Assembly (NCBI GenBank): GCA_029204225.1
Contig: CM055095.1
Coordinates: 22,889,542 to 22,953,541, forward strand
Source: Diphasiastrum complanatum
Taxonomy: Eukaryota > Streptophyta > Lycopodiopsida > Lycopodiales > Lycopodiaceae
Direction of reading: 5' to 3'
Length of the DNA stretch: 64,000 nucleotides
This document shows positions 11,366 to 23,426 of this stretch, in pieces (the stretch's first letter is position 1; every line of letters starts with the position of its first letter). Under the pieces are notes generated by a model. That model was not told the DNA's origin and made no database searches. It saw only the letters and a program-made list of their open reading frames with translations. The translations under genes and the position numbers were made by a program.

Positions 11366-12627
11366 TTAAAATGAGTAATTCTCGAGACTGCATCCCAGCG
11401 GGGCTCTGTGAGGTACTCCCTTTCGCCGTTTCGCAGTTCGGCTGTTGAGCGTTGGAGGTGGTGTTGGAGGAGATAGAACTGTCACTTTTCTACTGACACG
11501 CATGTCGAGAGAGTCCATTCGTTGTGCGTGACCGAAGACTTGCTCGAGCAAGGGCAAATTCTTTACCTTCCTTCGATCATCAACTTCATCTTCAAACGCA
11601 TTTTCTTCAGTGTTGGTGTGCAGACCTTGAGTAAAATTCCAGGAACGTAATCCCTTTACATATGAATCTTCAACATATTCAGAACTCCCTGTCTTGTCAT
11701 TTTGTTGTTTCGATTGCAAAATAAATGTCATATCACGGTGCAAATCCAAACCAACCAGCTGCAAAACCCAGCGCATATTAGTCATTGTAGCACAACAGAC
11801 AGCATATATTCAAATTAGTTTCAAACCAAACATATCGAAACTAATTATTAGTGACAGTGCCAGCTATTCATTTAACTGTTCACAACGAGGTACTCTACAC
11901 AATCGCGCAAAACAGATTATGCTTTGCTTGTATGCTCTCTCTACGAATCACATATTAATCTTGAATGTGAAAACACTAATTGAAGTCATGTACTCTTATA
12001 TCTGAAGATTGAGACTACCTTGCAACCAAGTGAGCAGTACTGAAAACTGTCTAGAAGGCCTCTTCCACAGCTTTCACAGATTTTAGTAACACCTTTGGCG
12101 AGCCTTGATTGCCGCCTTTCATTGAGAAATAACACCCGAGCGCTGTTTATAACATACGTTTGGATTCCAGTAATATCTAGAAACTTTTGCACATCAGAAA
12201 CTCGAATGACATCATGATAAGAAGATCTTCGAACCTGCAATTTCCAAACCAATCTTGGTAAACTCAACTTTTATGACTGTCATACGTCACTCTACGAAAT
12301 CCACCTCTCCTCATTATTTATGTAAATTAGGCGATATCCTCACAACAGTAGAAAGGATTTCATGCCTACCGCATTTCTCTTCCTTACCTGCACTAAATGA
12401 TGACCGTTGTGATGAATGGTACATGTCGAGCAGAGAGCAACCCCCATACAATTGAGGCAGAAGTGATTACACTCGTTTTTGTTCATATCTTCATGATTGG
12501 CGCAAGGCACGAAGAATCTGGTTGTTAACAATGGCTTCAACCAAGGAGGATCCCTTCGGGACTCCGTAACTTGCGAAGATATCATTGGCTCAACCTGCGC
12601 ATGTGGATTGCAATTAAGGTTGTTCAT
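11366..12627 (-). CDS. PLATZ-family zinc-binding transcription factor, three exons
   Basis: PLATZ proteins are plant-specific, zinc-dependent DNA-binding proteins reported to act as transcriptional regulators, including repression through A/T-rich DNA. I read three coding exons: 12627-12388, 12234-12019 and 11758-11366, with GT-AG introns of 153 and 260 bases, both phase 0, giving about 282 residues. Exon 1 has 'PPWLKPLL', then a Cys/His cluster containing '[19 protein letters not shown]', 'CSTC' and 'HHNGHHL'. Exon 2 has '[20 protein letters not shown]', '[16 protein letters not shown]' and a C-x2-C...C-x3-C motif around '[10 protein letters not shown]'. Exon 3 ends with '[10 protein letters not shown]', the usual PLATZ tail. 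The first in-frame ATG is at 12627; MISSQ at 12585 is an alternative, and an upstream exon spliced at CAG|GTTGAG cannot be excluded. All zinc ligands and splice sites look intact. Confidence 0.9.
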
Positions 12628-15419
12628 GCATGGCACTCGAATCCGTTAGCATCATAGCAATTATTCTTAATGAAGCTACATTCCGCGGATCAAATAGGTG
12701 AAAACTAGCAGAGTAAAGTCTATTTGTCGAGCAAGTTCAGCATATCATCGCGACGAGTCACAGCACCTAGGTATTGTTCACCCGAATTGTTAGTCCAGGG
12801 AGAGACTGTAATAATCAGGCTATAGTGGTTGGCTCATAGGAAAAGACTATGCACTTTTTTTTCCCCCTTCCACATGCTCCCTCAGCTCTTTGAAATTGCA
12901 CTAATCTGAAAATGACAAACTCTTAGATTGCCTACCTTTGCGCTGACAGATTTTAAACAGCAGCGAATGAGGCTTGTGAATACAAGTAATCCTCCTCTAA
13001 AGTGCTAATAAACAAGTAAGTATTGAGCATCCTCATGAAGCTGAAGCACAAGGCCCGGACTACATTCTATTCAAAGTGATAATAAATGCTATAATAATAT
13101 TGGAAAACAGACAAGCTGCATCCACTTTTTCTCGAGAAAGAAATTTGTTTTTCTATAGAAAGTCATATTGAGAATCTTTCAGGATTTCCAGCAATACGAA
13201 GCCTCGAAAACTATCAGAGCGCAAGTCTGTATGAACTCCTTGTAAAGCAATTGTTTGAGCATCAAAATACTTACAGGCGCGCCATTCTTCACAGCAGAAA
13301 CAGACGGATGTTGTCAGAATCTTCACCGCAAGGAGCCCAATTCAAAGGCAAAACGGCATGCATCCCATCATGTAAGTACCCGTTCGATTGTTCAAGGCTC
13401 CTTGCACCATTAAAGAGAATCTTTCAGCCTCAGCTAGGGTTGATTGTAGTAAACAGAACTGCTGCGTAGCATGTACGAGAAGTCGTGATGATAGGAGCAG
13501 TGATCTACAAGCAATTGCAGCGAATCAGAAAAAAAAATTGACTCACAACTTCCACGGAATCCTGACGCATGAATGTATGAGAAGGAAGCAAAGCTATTTG
13601 CTCGGTTTTTTGCTTCCTGCCTCCGGAGGCGCATCCTCGGGAAAGCGAGAGGCGCTTCCAAAGCCAAGAACACTCTAGGCTTCTCAAGTAAAGCCAAATG
13701 TGGGGTTGAGAGTAGATGAAGGGCTTGAAGTAAGCAAAGGTGGTTGAAAGGTCCACTACCACATCAAACATGTGGACACCAACATGTGTTGCTAGTTCAA
13801 GATCAATGTTGGGCAATTCCTCCTCCTTTTTAGGCCCTTTTCCACTTTGAGATTCAAATTTGCTTTGAATTTTCAAAACACTAGGTTCTCACTGGCAATC
13901 TCATCAACATCTTGCATATCCCCGGTTCTCAATAGTCCAAGTGTTTGGTAATAAGCTATCTAGCGACGATGTACATGACATTTGGTGCGTTTAAATTCAA
14001 GATCTTGCCTAGAAGAAAATATATGGATGAGGTGGAAATAATAGTACCTAGATTCTTAAGCCTGGTCTACATTGTAGATTCAAGAAGTTAAAGTTGCGAC
14101 CTTGATGGCTACACGAATGGAAAATGTACACAAACAAAGATAAATTTAACAAGACCACGCATACATGTGACGACAACATGATACGTTGAACACCACAATT
14201 CCAACGCAACACTTTGCCTCATTAGGGGAAGTTTCTAGTAAAAAAGGGCCCTTCAATAAAGGCAAATCAAGAGAAAGAAAGAATGACTCAACTTTTTCAA
14301 TTCCATCTTTCATATTTTAGATTTTGTCAATCTAACCATTGTGAATAATGAGGTCTTTGATAATCCAATTTAGCAAATTGCTTATATTTTAAAGAAACAA
14401 GATCCATAATATAATATTAAGACCGTTGAAATGAGAACACAACCAAAAGAATTTCATTTGAACTCTAATAAAACTTTGACTAAAACTATAATACTTTATT
14501 TTGGAATCTACAAAGCCTTTTGAGCTTGGATACAAGTTAAGCTTGACAAATGTTTTTCTTTCTTAGAATTTGGGGAATGACTTTTTAGTGAGCATGTCTC
14601 GATGGCGAGCATCTCAAGCACCTTCAAAACCTCCCTCTTAATATTATATATTTGTGATTGTTGTTGCATATTGTTAGGGTCTAGCAAACATGTGGATCCA
14701 CTTGTGGATGTTGCTAGAATTTTGATGCAGTTTATTCTTAGAGATAAGCATGTTTGAAGAGAAATATTGAGTGAATCATATATGGAGGCTTGAAAACTAC
14801 CCTATATTATGCTAAATGACTTCTTGGATTAAATCTCTAGCGGGAGCATGAATGAAGATCATTTGAAATCTTAAAATTGGTAATACTAATCTTGTGCCTA
14901 GCCTTTATGCTTGAGTTATCCAATGCTTAGAACTTTACAATGTTTCTTTTCACATTCCATAAAACCTCCCAACTTTTTACATTGAAAAAAATAGTTGATT
15001 TTGGTTTTCAAGGATTGCCGAAATGGATGCAAGTTTACATTAGGGGATATTAGAACTCAAAATGGGCCCTTTGTAAAGATGCTTTTTTTTTTTACTTCAC
15101 ACGCTTTCAACGCTTAAGTGGCCCAATCAATTGTGTCCATCTGTGACGAACTGTAATAGTGGTTGACGAACGAAAATTGTTTTTGCCTTTCCCGGCCAAA
15201 TTTTGGTGATTTTCAAAAATCTCGCTAGTCAGAACAAATGATTGTGACTAGACCATCGTTACTGCCCGAATACTCCTTTATTGCCTATATTGTACACTTG
15301 AGGTTAATTTGGAGGTGGAGGGCATTGCAGTGGTGGATTTTCCTAGCGGTCTGCTTGCATTGGGACCCCGCCAAGATGAGGGCGAGCAGTTTGCTTGGTG
15401 CGGGCCATTTGCTATCCGA
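12628..15419. other. Upstream region of the PLATZ gene, no second gene seen
   Basis: This should hold the promoter and 5' untranslated region of the minus-strand PLATZ gene, but I could not place a TATA box or start site. A perfect 12-base palindrome GCCTCCGGAGGC lies near 13619-13630. Reading frames at 13505-13876 (minus) and 15238-15627 (plus) are moderately long but carry no motif I recognise and are not called. Confidence 0.35.
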
Positions 15420-16170
15420 GTATCGGATCAACGCGTGTGTGTACAGACCATCAGTGAGGCAGTATAGGAGGTGCGCGCTGAACCGATATCCCAAAAATGA
15501 AATTCAAAAGTCAATAGCGGATCAACGCGCAGGTGAGCGAATTGAGATTGTAGTGCGTAGGTCGTGCGTGATGAATTTGATAGCAGAAGGCAAAGTTTGT
15601 TTTAAGTACATGTTTGTGCTTATATAGAGTTAAAGTTAACAATTTTTGGAGTTGCATTCAAGTAGCAACAGCAGTGCATCTTGTGATAGTGATCTTGGCA
15701 TTCTTGTGTGGCTTTTGTGTAGCAAAGAAGTGTTTACTCATCCTTTGGGAGTAGCAATGTTCTTGCTTAGGCCATTGTTCGTTGTGTCAAGTCTTTGGAT
15801 CGAATCTGAGTCTTCATACTTTTCACATTCTTGATTTTTGTTTTTTGGACGATCACACAATTCAAAATCTATGCAAATTTGTTACGCCGAAGTGGGGAAT
15901 TTAGAATATTTCCTCTGAAATATTTTTTTTAATTTTCATCTTATTCGTACTAATATCGGTTCAACCCAAAAAGATCCAGGGAGGTTGTACATCTGCGCGC
16001 CGAATCGATATTGCCTGTTGTCCGTAGATATCGAATCAACGTACGGACACTAGGAGTCGTACCCGTGCGCTGAATCAACAATGTCTGTTGTCCATACATA
16101 TTAAATCAATGCGCGAAAGCCAAGTCAAGGACTACGAGTCGTACCTGTGCGCGCTGAATCGATATCAGGT
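15420..16170 (+). repeat. Degenerate repeat with GCGCGCTGAATCGATAT motif
   Basis: Blocks resembling 'gcgcgctgaatcgatat' recur near 15474, 15995, 16068 and 16148. Between the last three come 'tgttgtcc(g/a)ta' and 'acgagtcgtacc(c/t)gtgcgc' in the same order, a unit of about 75-80 bases. An outlying half-copy with 'ggatcaacgcg' lies near 15425 and 15520. CpG-rich compared with its AT-rich surroundings. Confidence 0.5.
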
Positions 16171-17093
16171 GTACAACCAAGGATATACAAAATTCACACA
16201 ATGGCTGAGCTTCACAAATGATTGCCCTCGTGAAAGTATCATCAGTACCTCAGGCTTTTGGCTATGTCGAGCTCATAATTCTCCCGCCTCATATTTTACT
16301 ATGAGCATACAAAAATTTGCAAAGAGCATACCAAGATTTCAAGTCGGCTGAAACATGTAGAAATATTTCGTCTTTCATTATTACAAGCACACTTACTGTC
16401 TGAAGTTAGAGCTAGTAAACCACAATAGTTATAATGCAGGCATTATCAAATGGCAACCAAATGTTACCGGTTTCTATTCTCTCTTTATGTAACCTCTCTC
16501 TAAAGTCAAACTTCTTAAAGGGCCCATTTTGAGCCCATATTTCTCCTAATAGATACTTGATTGCATATATGCTTATTCTTGCAGATGCATTTTCTTGATG
16601 CTCTCTTATGAATTTGTGATCATGGCACACTCAACTACTATCACTACCTATCATCTCTTATTGTCAATTTGTTATGGTAGTTCAAAAGCAATTTTAAATG
16701 TAGATATGATTTTTTGTCTTGCATTTTTGACATAAGCAGGCTTATAATTTTTCTCATTATGATGCACCCTGTCCCTCAACATGCCTCCAACTTTACCAAC
16801 ATTTTATTTCCTCAAATCAAGGCTTCTTTGATTAATTTTGTCAAGGATCATTGTCAAGGATCAAACAAACACAATGACAAGAGATTAGACGGAGAGTAGG
16901 AGAACAACAACACTTGCATCACTGTAACATTTGGAAGGATTCATGAGGTAAATACAAAGGCTTCTCTGAAAAAAAAAAAAAAAAAAAAGTAAAAAATTTA
17001 ATGGTTTTGCCTTGATATATATCTCGGTACTTACATCGGAACTATTGCCTCGGAATAAACAACAAGACCTGCTATAAGTCATCAATTGTGTGT
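16171..17093. other. Unassigned interval with A-run
   Basis: No recognised gene. An approximately 20-base A homopolymer ends at 16988. It could be the tail of a retroposed sequence on the plus strand, but nothing upstream of it is identifiable. Confidence 0.35.
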
Positions 17094-17207
17094 AGTTTTG
17101 CTGGTTTTGTACGAACAGCAACAGTACATAATGAATTCAATTAAATTTGATCAAGTTCTATTAGTGTTTGCATCTCAAATTGTGTGTAGATGCTGATTTT
17201 TCTACAT
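17094..17207 (+). mobile_element. Copia LTR 3'-end fragment
   Basis: Nearly the same as the last ~115 bases of the complete LTR at 60118-60683: 'gctggttttgtacg.acagc', 'tgatcaagtt', 'gtgtttgcatctcaaattg' and terminal 'tttttctaca' occur in the same order. After the LTR end comes TTGGTGAGAACC, an unassigned primer-site-like TGG sequence. Confidence 0.75.
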
Positions 17208-17820
17208 TGGTGAGAACCAAGGTTTATTTCAAGGTAAATATGCATAGTTATTCTGAGGTTTATTGTGACATACTAGAAACTAGGGCACAATGGAACCATA
17301 TATTGTTGTTCATTAGGGCCCTTTTTGGACTTAAAAAGGGCCTCTTCCTTGCCTAAACAATTTTGTTAATCATAATTAGTTTAGTGCTAACAATCCTACG
17401 TGGCACCTTTACCTTGGGTTACCACATAGGGTGAGCAAGAGTTAAAGGCTAAATGTAGGTCTCATCATCCATAGACTTTTGTAGGTACTTTGTAAGGCAA
17501 GACTAGGATATTCATTGCCTTGGTTCCAATACGACAACAGCTAGAGCTCTAGGTGGGACATAGACTTGTAGGCCTCATTTAATGCCCAAATACATTTCCA
17601 ATTTGAAAGTTGCTTATGAATTTTATCCTTACTTTTGTGTCCCACTTCACATTCAAACTTAAGACTACATGACTTTCATTAGCCTTTCACATACCAAATA
17701 ATTTATCTTTTTCATATGGATATCATGTAACTTAATTGATACTTTTGAATTGGTCCAAGCCTTGTAAATTTTCGTAAAATTGCTAATTTAAGGCCATTTG
17801 ACCTCCTTCAAAGGCCATTT
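17208..17820. other. Unassigned interval
   Basis: The first part may be leader sequence after the LTR fragment. Beyond that I see no coding motif or repeat structure until the fold-back cluster. Confidence 0.35.
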
Positions 17821-18800
17821 GAAAGTGAATGTTTTTTCTCTCTAAAATCACGGTAATGCATAGAAATCAGGCCATCTCATGAAAGATGAAAATCACACCT
17901 TAAAAAATGTACCTTGGAGGCCAAAACGTTTATTTTTTTCGTTCAAAATCGTGATTTTTAGCCGTTTCACTTCATCAGAAGGCCAAAAGAAATGTTTAGG
18001 AGCAAAAAAGAAAATATCCCGAAGGCTAAATTTTCATTTTTTTTGTCCGAAATCATGATTTTTGGTCGTTTCACTTCATCAGAAGGCCAAAAAAACGTTT
18101 CGGAGCAAAAACAAAACAATGCTTTTTTTGTTTAGGATCATGCAAGGGCACGAATAGGATCCCTTTGACTTGGTCAAATGGCCCCTGTCCGCGCCCTTTC
18201 GTAATCCTAATTCTCTTTTTTGTTTTGCTCCATAACATTTTTTTGGGCCTTCTAATGAAGTGAAACGGCCGAAAATCACGATTTCGGGCCAAAAAAATGA
18301 AATTTAGCCTCTGGATATATTTTTGTTTGTAAACAAAAAACAAATTGACTTTTAAACACATTTTTCAGGGTTTTAATGAGATCAAACAAACTAAATTCAT
18401 GATTTTTTATGGAAAAATGAAAACGTATCCAAGAGGCCAAATTTTCATTTTGTTCACAAACGTCTTTTTTAGTCTTCTGATGAAGTGAAACGACAAAAAA
18501 TCACAATTTTAGGCAAAAAAAAATGTTTAGAAGTCAATTTTTTTTTTTGTTTACAGACAAAAATGTATCTTGGAGGCTAAATTTTCATTTTTTTTTCGTC
18601 CGAAATCGTGATTTTAAGGTCATTTCACCTCATCAAAAGGCCAAAAAAAGCATTTCGGAGCCCAAAAAAAAAAAAAACAGAAGCTTTGAAATAATTTTTT
18701 TGGCATTTTGATGAGGTGAAACGGCCAAAAATCGCGATTTTGGACGGAAAAAAAATGAAAAAGGTTTTTTTTTTTTTTTTTGGCTCAACAACACTTTTGT
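17821..18800. repeat. Fold-back cluster of a ~65-bp module in both orientations
   Basis: A module resembling 'gtccgaaatcgtgattttt', 'cgtttcacttcatcagaagg' and 'ccaaaaaa.cgtttcggagc' occurs three times forward (about 17936-18002, 18041-18106, 18593-18664). It occurs three times in reverse complement (about 18227-18310, 18463-18530, 18695-18755), in the order F F R R F R. The second F and first R, and the last F and R, can form stem-loops with loops of about 120 and 40 bases. A side motif 'ggaggctaaattttcattttt' accompanies several copies. The leading ~100 bases (17830-17930) recur near 23300-23410. No open reading frame or transposase is visible; this could be a non-autonomous fold-back or MITE-like element. 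Confidence 0.65.
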
Positions 18801-19044
18801 CTCACTACTGCGTCGTTCAGCTGCACATTTTGTATGAATTCTTCTACTTGAATAATTCTGTTGCTGACTGTTGCGTTTCTGTTTTTACACGCCACACTCC
18901 AATCCTCAAGCTTCCGCTGCTGCTCACACCCACGCGCGATTTTACAACAGAAAAGTCAATCTCTAAGTCTAAAAACAAAGTTGGCCTCAATATGCCAAAT
19001 ATGAAAGTATAGCAAATATGATCAAGCTAGTTGAATCTTTCACA
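18801..19044 (-). mobile_element. Copia 3' LTR, 5' part only
   Basis: On the minus strand TGTGAAAGATTCAACTAG begins at 19044, directly after a polypurine tract, and continues with 'ttcatatttggcatatt' and 'agacttagagattgactttt'. This is the same start as the complete LTR at 60118. Similarity fades near 18955. The rest of the LTR is missing or replaced by the fold-back cluster. Confidence 0.7.
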
Positions 19045-20555
19045 CTCCCTCTTCAACTAGTTTTAGCATGGACTTTGATAACACTCCAAGTGATGTCCTA
19101 TGCTTCATGAACAAGTCCTTTTCCAATGCTTTGGTGAAGATATCAGCTACACATTCTCTTAAGGACACATGTTGAAGCTCCACCTCCTTTGCAATGACTT
19201 GCTCCCTCACAAAATGATACCGCACCTCAATATGCTTGCTTCTAGCATGAAAGATAGGATTGGTTGCCAATCTTTGGGCTGATTGATTGTCACAGAAGAT
19301 GATTGGGCTCTCTGAAAAATCCAACAAGTGAAGATCCTTGATCATCTTCTTGATCCATATCATCTCCTTTGTGCAATGTGTAAGAGCTTTGTACTCGGCC
19401 TCACTAGATGACAATGAGATAGTGGCTTGTTTCTTTGACATCCATGATATAGCTCCATCACCGATGAAAATACAATGAGCACTAATGGATTTTCTATCCA
19501 TTACATCTATCAAAAAATTCAAAAAGATTAGATGATGATCCCTCATACAATATGCCAAAATCTCGAGTTCCAATGATGTACCTCAAACTCGCCTTCCTAG
19601 CTTCCAATGCTCCTCTCTAGGATCTTGCATGAATTGACTCAATTTTCCAACACAATAGCTTAAATCTGGTCTATAATGGTTAGATAGATGAGTGAACGAA
19701 CTAGTTTCCTTTAGAGAGCAATGTCCTTGAAGGATCTTTCATTACCTCTTATAGTTAGCTTTACATGAGACTCCATTGGTGTATCAATAGCTTTTGCATC
19801 TACCATATGAAATCTTTCTAGAATAGAGTTAGCATACTTCTCTTGACAAATGAAAGTAGATTGAGAAGATCTAATGACTTCTATTCCTAACATGTAATGC
19901 AAGTTACCAAGATCGTGCACCTCAAACTCGTTCTTAAGAGCACTCTTGATATCCTCCGCATCTTGATTGTCTCCACCACTCTAGATGATATCATCCACAT
20001 AGATTAGCAAGATGGTAACATCATTTCCAGCAAACCTGTAATAAAGTGAATGATCATACTCACTCATAACAAAGCCTTGAGAGAGTAAAAAAGTGTTAAG
20101 CTTAGCATACCAACTCCTTCGTGCTTGCTTAAGGCCCTACAAACTCTTTTGTAGTAGACACACACGATTTGGCTTTGTTGATGAAATGTAGCTCTCGGAT
20201 TGCTCCATGTACACTTCCTCCTCAAGATTACCATTTAAGAATGCATTTGAAATGTCCATTTTTCATAGATCTTATCCATAAAGTGTAGCAAGTGAGATGA
20301 TGAGTCGAATGCTTACAATCTTTGCCATGGGTGCAAAGGTCTCATCATAGTCAATCCCTTGTTGTTGAGCATATCCTTTTGCCACTAACCTTGCCTTGTA
20401 CTTGTTGATAGATGCATCTTGGTTTGTCTTCACCTTGAAGATCCATTTGCATCCAATAGCTTTCTTGTCCTTAGGCAACTCCACCAATCTCCATGTTCCA
20501 TTTCTCATAAGAGCTTGATACTCAAAATCCATTGCTTGGATTCAGTCTTCCTGGG
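19040..20555 (-). pseudogene. Copia reverse transcriptase and RNase H remnant
   Basis: Minus-strand RT starts near 20532 with 'MDFEYQALMRNGTWRLVELP', then 'AIGCKWIFKVK', 'YKARLVAKGYAQQQGIDYDE' and 'SIRLIISLAT'. 'YVDDII' follows near 19990 with a stop just after it, then 'LGNLHYMLGIEVIR'. RNase H runs from about 19570 with 'MDRKSISAHCIFIGDGAISW', 'LSSSEAEYKAL', 'FCDNQSAQRLATNPIFHARS' and 'VADIFTKALEKD'. It converts RNA to cDNA in the Gag particle when functional; here frameshifts and stops break RT. Gag, protease and integrase are missing. Near 20555 it meets plus-strand copia leader head to head. Confidence 0.85.
19045..19054 (-). other. Polypurine tract
   Basis: On the minus strand GAAGAGGGAG lies immediately before the TGTGAAAG LTR start. 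The pol stop codon (TGA, 19042-19040) overlaps the first LTR bases. Confidence 0.75.
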
Positions 20556-20604
20556 AAGAGAAATCACACACACTCTCTCTCTCTTGTCGCATTGATGCTT
20601 ATAC

Positions 20605-21540
20605 ATTTGCATGTAGATTTGGAATAGTCAATTTTTTGTGATTTTGTCAAAATCCTAATTTTGATTGGATCTCTAGATAGTGAGGTTTCTGGACTTCATT
20701 TGAGTGTGTTTCAATCTTAGAAAGTGAAAAGATTCATTAGATTGAGGATAGATCATAGGTTAATCAAGATTTCATGATTCTATGTGCTGATTTGCTTGGT
20801 ATAAGTGCTAGAAGAGAATTGAGTAGTTTCAAATCTTTGTGATTTCTCTTCGAAAACATTTGTTGATGTCCAAAGGAGTGCTTCGTGCATTGAAACAAGT
20901 TGAAAGAGAAGATCAAGTCATTGCTACATGGCTACATCAAGTGGAGTCATGTTGGAAGCCAAATGATAGGCTTACCTCAAGTAACTATTCATTGTGGAAA
21001 GTGAGGAATCACATCTTGAGATGAATGATGTTTTAGATATTGTTGTAGGTTTGGAGGAGAGGCCAGCAACACAACAAGATCAAGTGAGGTATGATAAGAG
21101 GGCCAAAAGGACTCTACACATGATAAAGATGAATGTTACCAATGAGCTTCTTAAGGAAGTTCGTAAGAGTACTTCATCTAAGGATGCTTGGGATTTATTG
21201 AAAAAGCTTTATGAATCCAAGTCTACTTCTAGAGTGTTGACTCTAAGAAGGAAAATCTTTTCTTGTTTGCAAAAGAGTGAAGAAAGTCCAAATACTTTTA
21301 TTTTAAGGATGAAGGCATTGAATGATGAGTTGGCTTGCATTGATGAGAGCATTAAGGAAGGACAGCTTGTTCAAGCTATTCTTAATGGTTTGTTGGATGC
21401 TCGTGCTAACATTGTTCAAAGTATTGATATTCAAAAGACTTTTCCAAGTTTGATGGATCTTCAAGAGATCTTGATCAATGAAGAATATAGGCTTCAAGCA
21501 AGAGGTGGATCTACATCGACACTTCAGGTCCATCTCACAC
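20605..21540 (+). pseudogene. Copia leader and gag fragment, family A
   Basis: The leader from about 20605 and the Gag sequence match the element at 57880-58810 closely. The expected ATG is at 20928 (MATSSGVMLEAK) but two stops follow, and the long frame opens later, near 20994. Visible blocks include 'VRYDKRAKRTLHMIKMNVTN', 'AWDLLKKLYESKSTSRVLTL' and 'MALNDELACID'-like and 'ILNGLLDA' helices of the UBN2/Retrotran_gag type. The sequence breaks off after 'QARGGSTSTLQ' near 21530, before the zinc knuckle, and passes into another gag. Confidence 0.8.
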
Positions 21541-22557
21541 TTTTTTGCAAGATCTTGCATAGGAGTTGGTAGTACACCATTATTGGATCCTATAGTGAGA
21601 GAGAAAACAACATGTCCAATTCACAAGGAGTCCTCACTATTACATGGTATCTATGGGTTCCTATCTATTGGAATCTAGTGAAAGGCTATCTACTTCCGAC
21701 TATTCTATTTGGAAGTTGAGATTGGAGTCAATTCTAACACTCCAACATGTGATGGACATTGTACTTGGGATTGAGGAGGAGCCGCAAGTCCTTCAAGAAG
21801 TACAAAAGTATAAGAAGAGAGCTAGGATGGCTCTCCATTATATCAAAATGAATGTCTCCAATGAGATTTTGAGGTAGATTGGTGCTTGCTCATCGTCCAA
21901 GGATGCTTGGATACTCTCAAGGCAATCTATGAGGCCAAGAATACCTCAAGACTCCTCACTCTTAAAAAAAAAAATCTTCCAAAGTTCTCAAAAGAGTGAT
22001 GAGAGTGCCACTAATTATGTGTTGAGAGTGAAAGATACTCATAGGGAGCTTGCTTGCATTGGAGGATCTATAAATCAAAGTGAGCTAGTCCAAGTCATAC
22101 TTAATGGCTTGAGAGATGAGTATGAAAACCTTGTCCAATCCTCTGCCATCAAGGAGGATCTACCTACTTTGGAGGTTTTGCAAGGAGTGTTAATGGCTGA
22201 AGAATCAAGATCAAAAAGCAACACCAACACTTCTCCAAGGACAAAGAAAAAGATAAAGACCAAAATGGAGAGGAGGATGACACCTCTCATGCTTCTACCT
22301 CCAAGAAGAAGAAGAAGAATATCAAATGTTTCTTTTGTGGCAAGATGGGACACTATGTTACAAATCGCTTCAAAAAGAAAAATCAATTCAAGCAAGCCAA
22401 CCTGTCAAATGAGAAAGAAGACTCTATTGCAAGCGATGGAGAGGGATCTCTTATGGTCTCTAGTTTTTCATGTACACCTTTCAAGAAGGATGGATCTTGG
22501 TACATTGATAGTGGAGCATCTTCACATATTTGTAGGTCCAAGCAGTCCTTCACATCT

Positions 22558-22938
<381 letters not shown>

Positions 22939-22940
22939 AT

Positions 22941-22977
<37 letters not shown>
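22939..22977. repeat. AT microsatellite
   Basis: A TA-rich tract ending in about 15 uninterrupted AT units directly follows the right arm of the inverted repeat. Confidence 0.9.
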
Positions 22978-22978
<1 letters not shown>

Positions 22979-23292
22979 CTCTTGTTCATTCTCTCTATCC
23001 CCCTTTGATTATATTCGCTGCATAACAAATAGTCTCTCTAATTCTATTTTTACTCTCACTCTTTCTTGGTTAAATGTTTACTGTCATAATGTAATTATGT
23101 GTTTTCAATGATGAACTTAAGTTCAAGTAACACTACAAATTATTAGCACTGCAATCTAGATATAATATGTACATTTATTAATTTTGAAAATAAGTGAGAT
23201 ATTATGACAATATTCTTTTTATAGATAGAAATGCAATTTTAAGCAAAAGTGTATATATTGGTCAAATAGCCCAAATTTCCAGCCTACTATAT
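22978..23292. other. Unassigned AT-rich interval
   Basis: No coding motif or recognisable repeat between the AT microsatellite and the second copy of the dispersed module. Confidence 0.35.
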
Positions 23293-23425
23293 CTTAAAGT
23301 AAATTTTTTTCTCTTTGAAATCACGGCAAGGCACAAAAATCAGGTCTTCTCAAAGATGAAAATCACACCCAATAAAAACAACCAAAACATATCTTGGAGG
23401 CCAAAATTGTGATTTTTGGTAGTCC
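23293..23425 (+). repeat. Second copy of the 17.8-kb repeat module
   Basis: 'gaaatcacgg.aaggca', 'agatgaaaatcacacc', 'cttggaggccaaaa' and 'gtgatttttgg' occur in the same order as at 17840-17960. This shows that the module is dispersed, not confined to one array. Confidence 0.65.
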
Positions 23426-23426
23426 A

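Noticed and set aside
12628-12636. PLATZ protein start at 12636
   Set aside because: The codon there is GTG on the minus strand. Nine bases on, at 12627, is the first in-frame ATG, and a stop lies just upstream at 12648-12646.
13505-13876. 123-codon minus-strand frame as an upstream PLATZ exon or separate gene
   Set aside because: No similarity to PLATZ N-termini and no motif; low-complexity start.
15238-15627. 129-codon plus-strand frame as a gene
   Set aside because: It overlaps a degenerate repeat, has no domain and no exon partners.
16964-16988. Poly-A tail of a processed gene copy
   Set aside because: Nothing upstream resembles a spliced host gene; it may be simple homopolymer.
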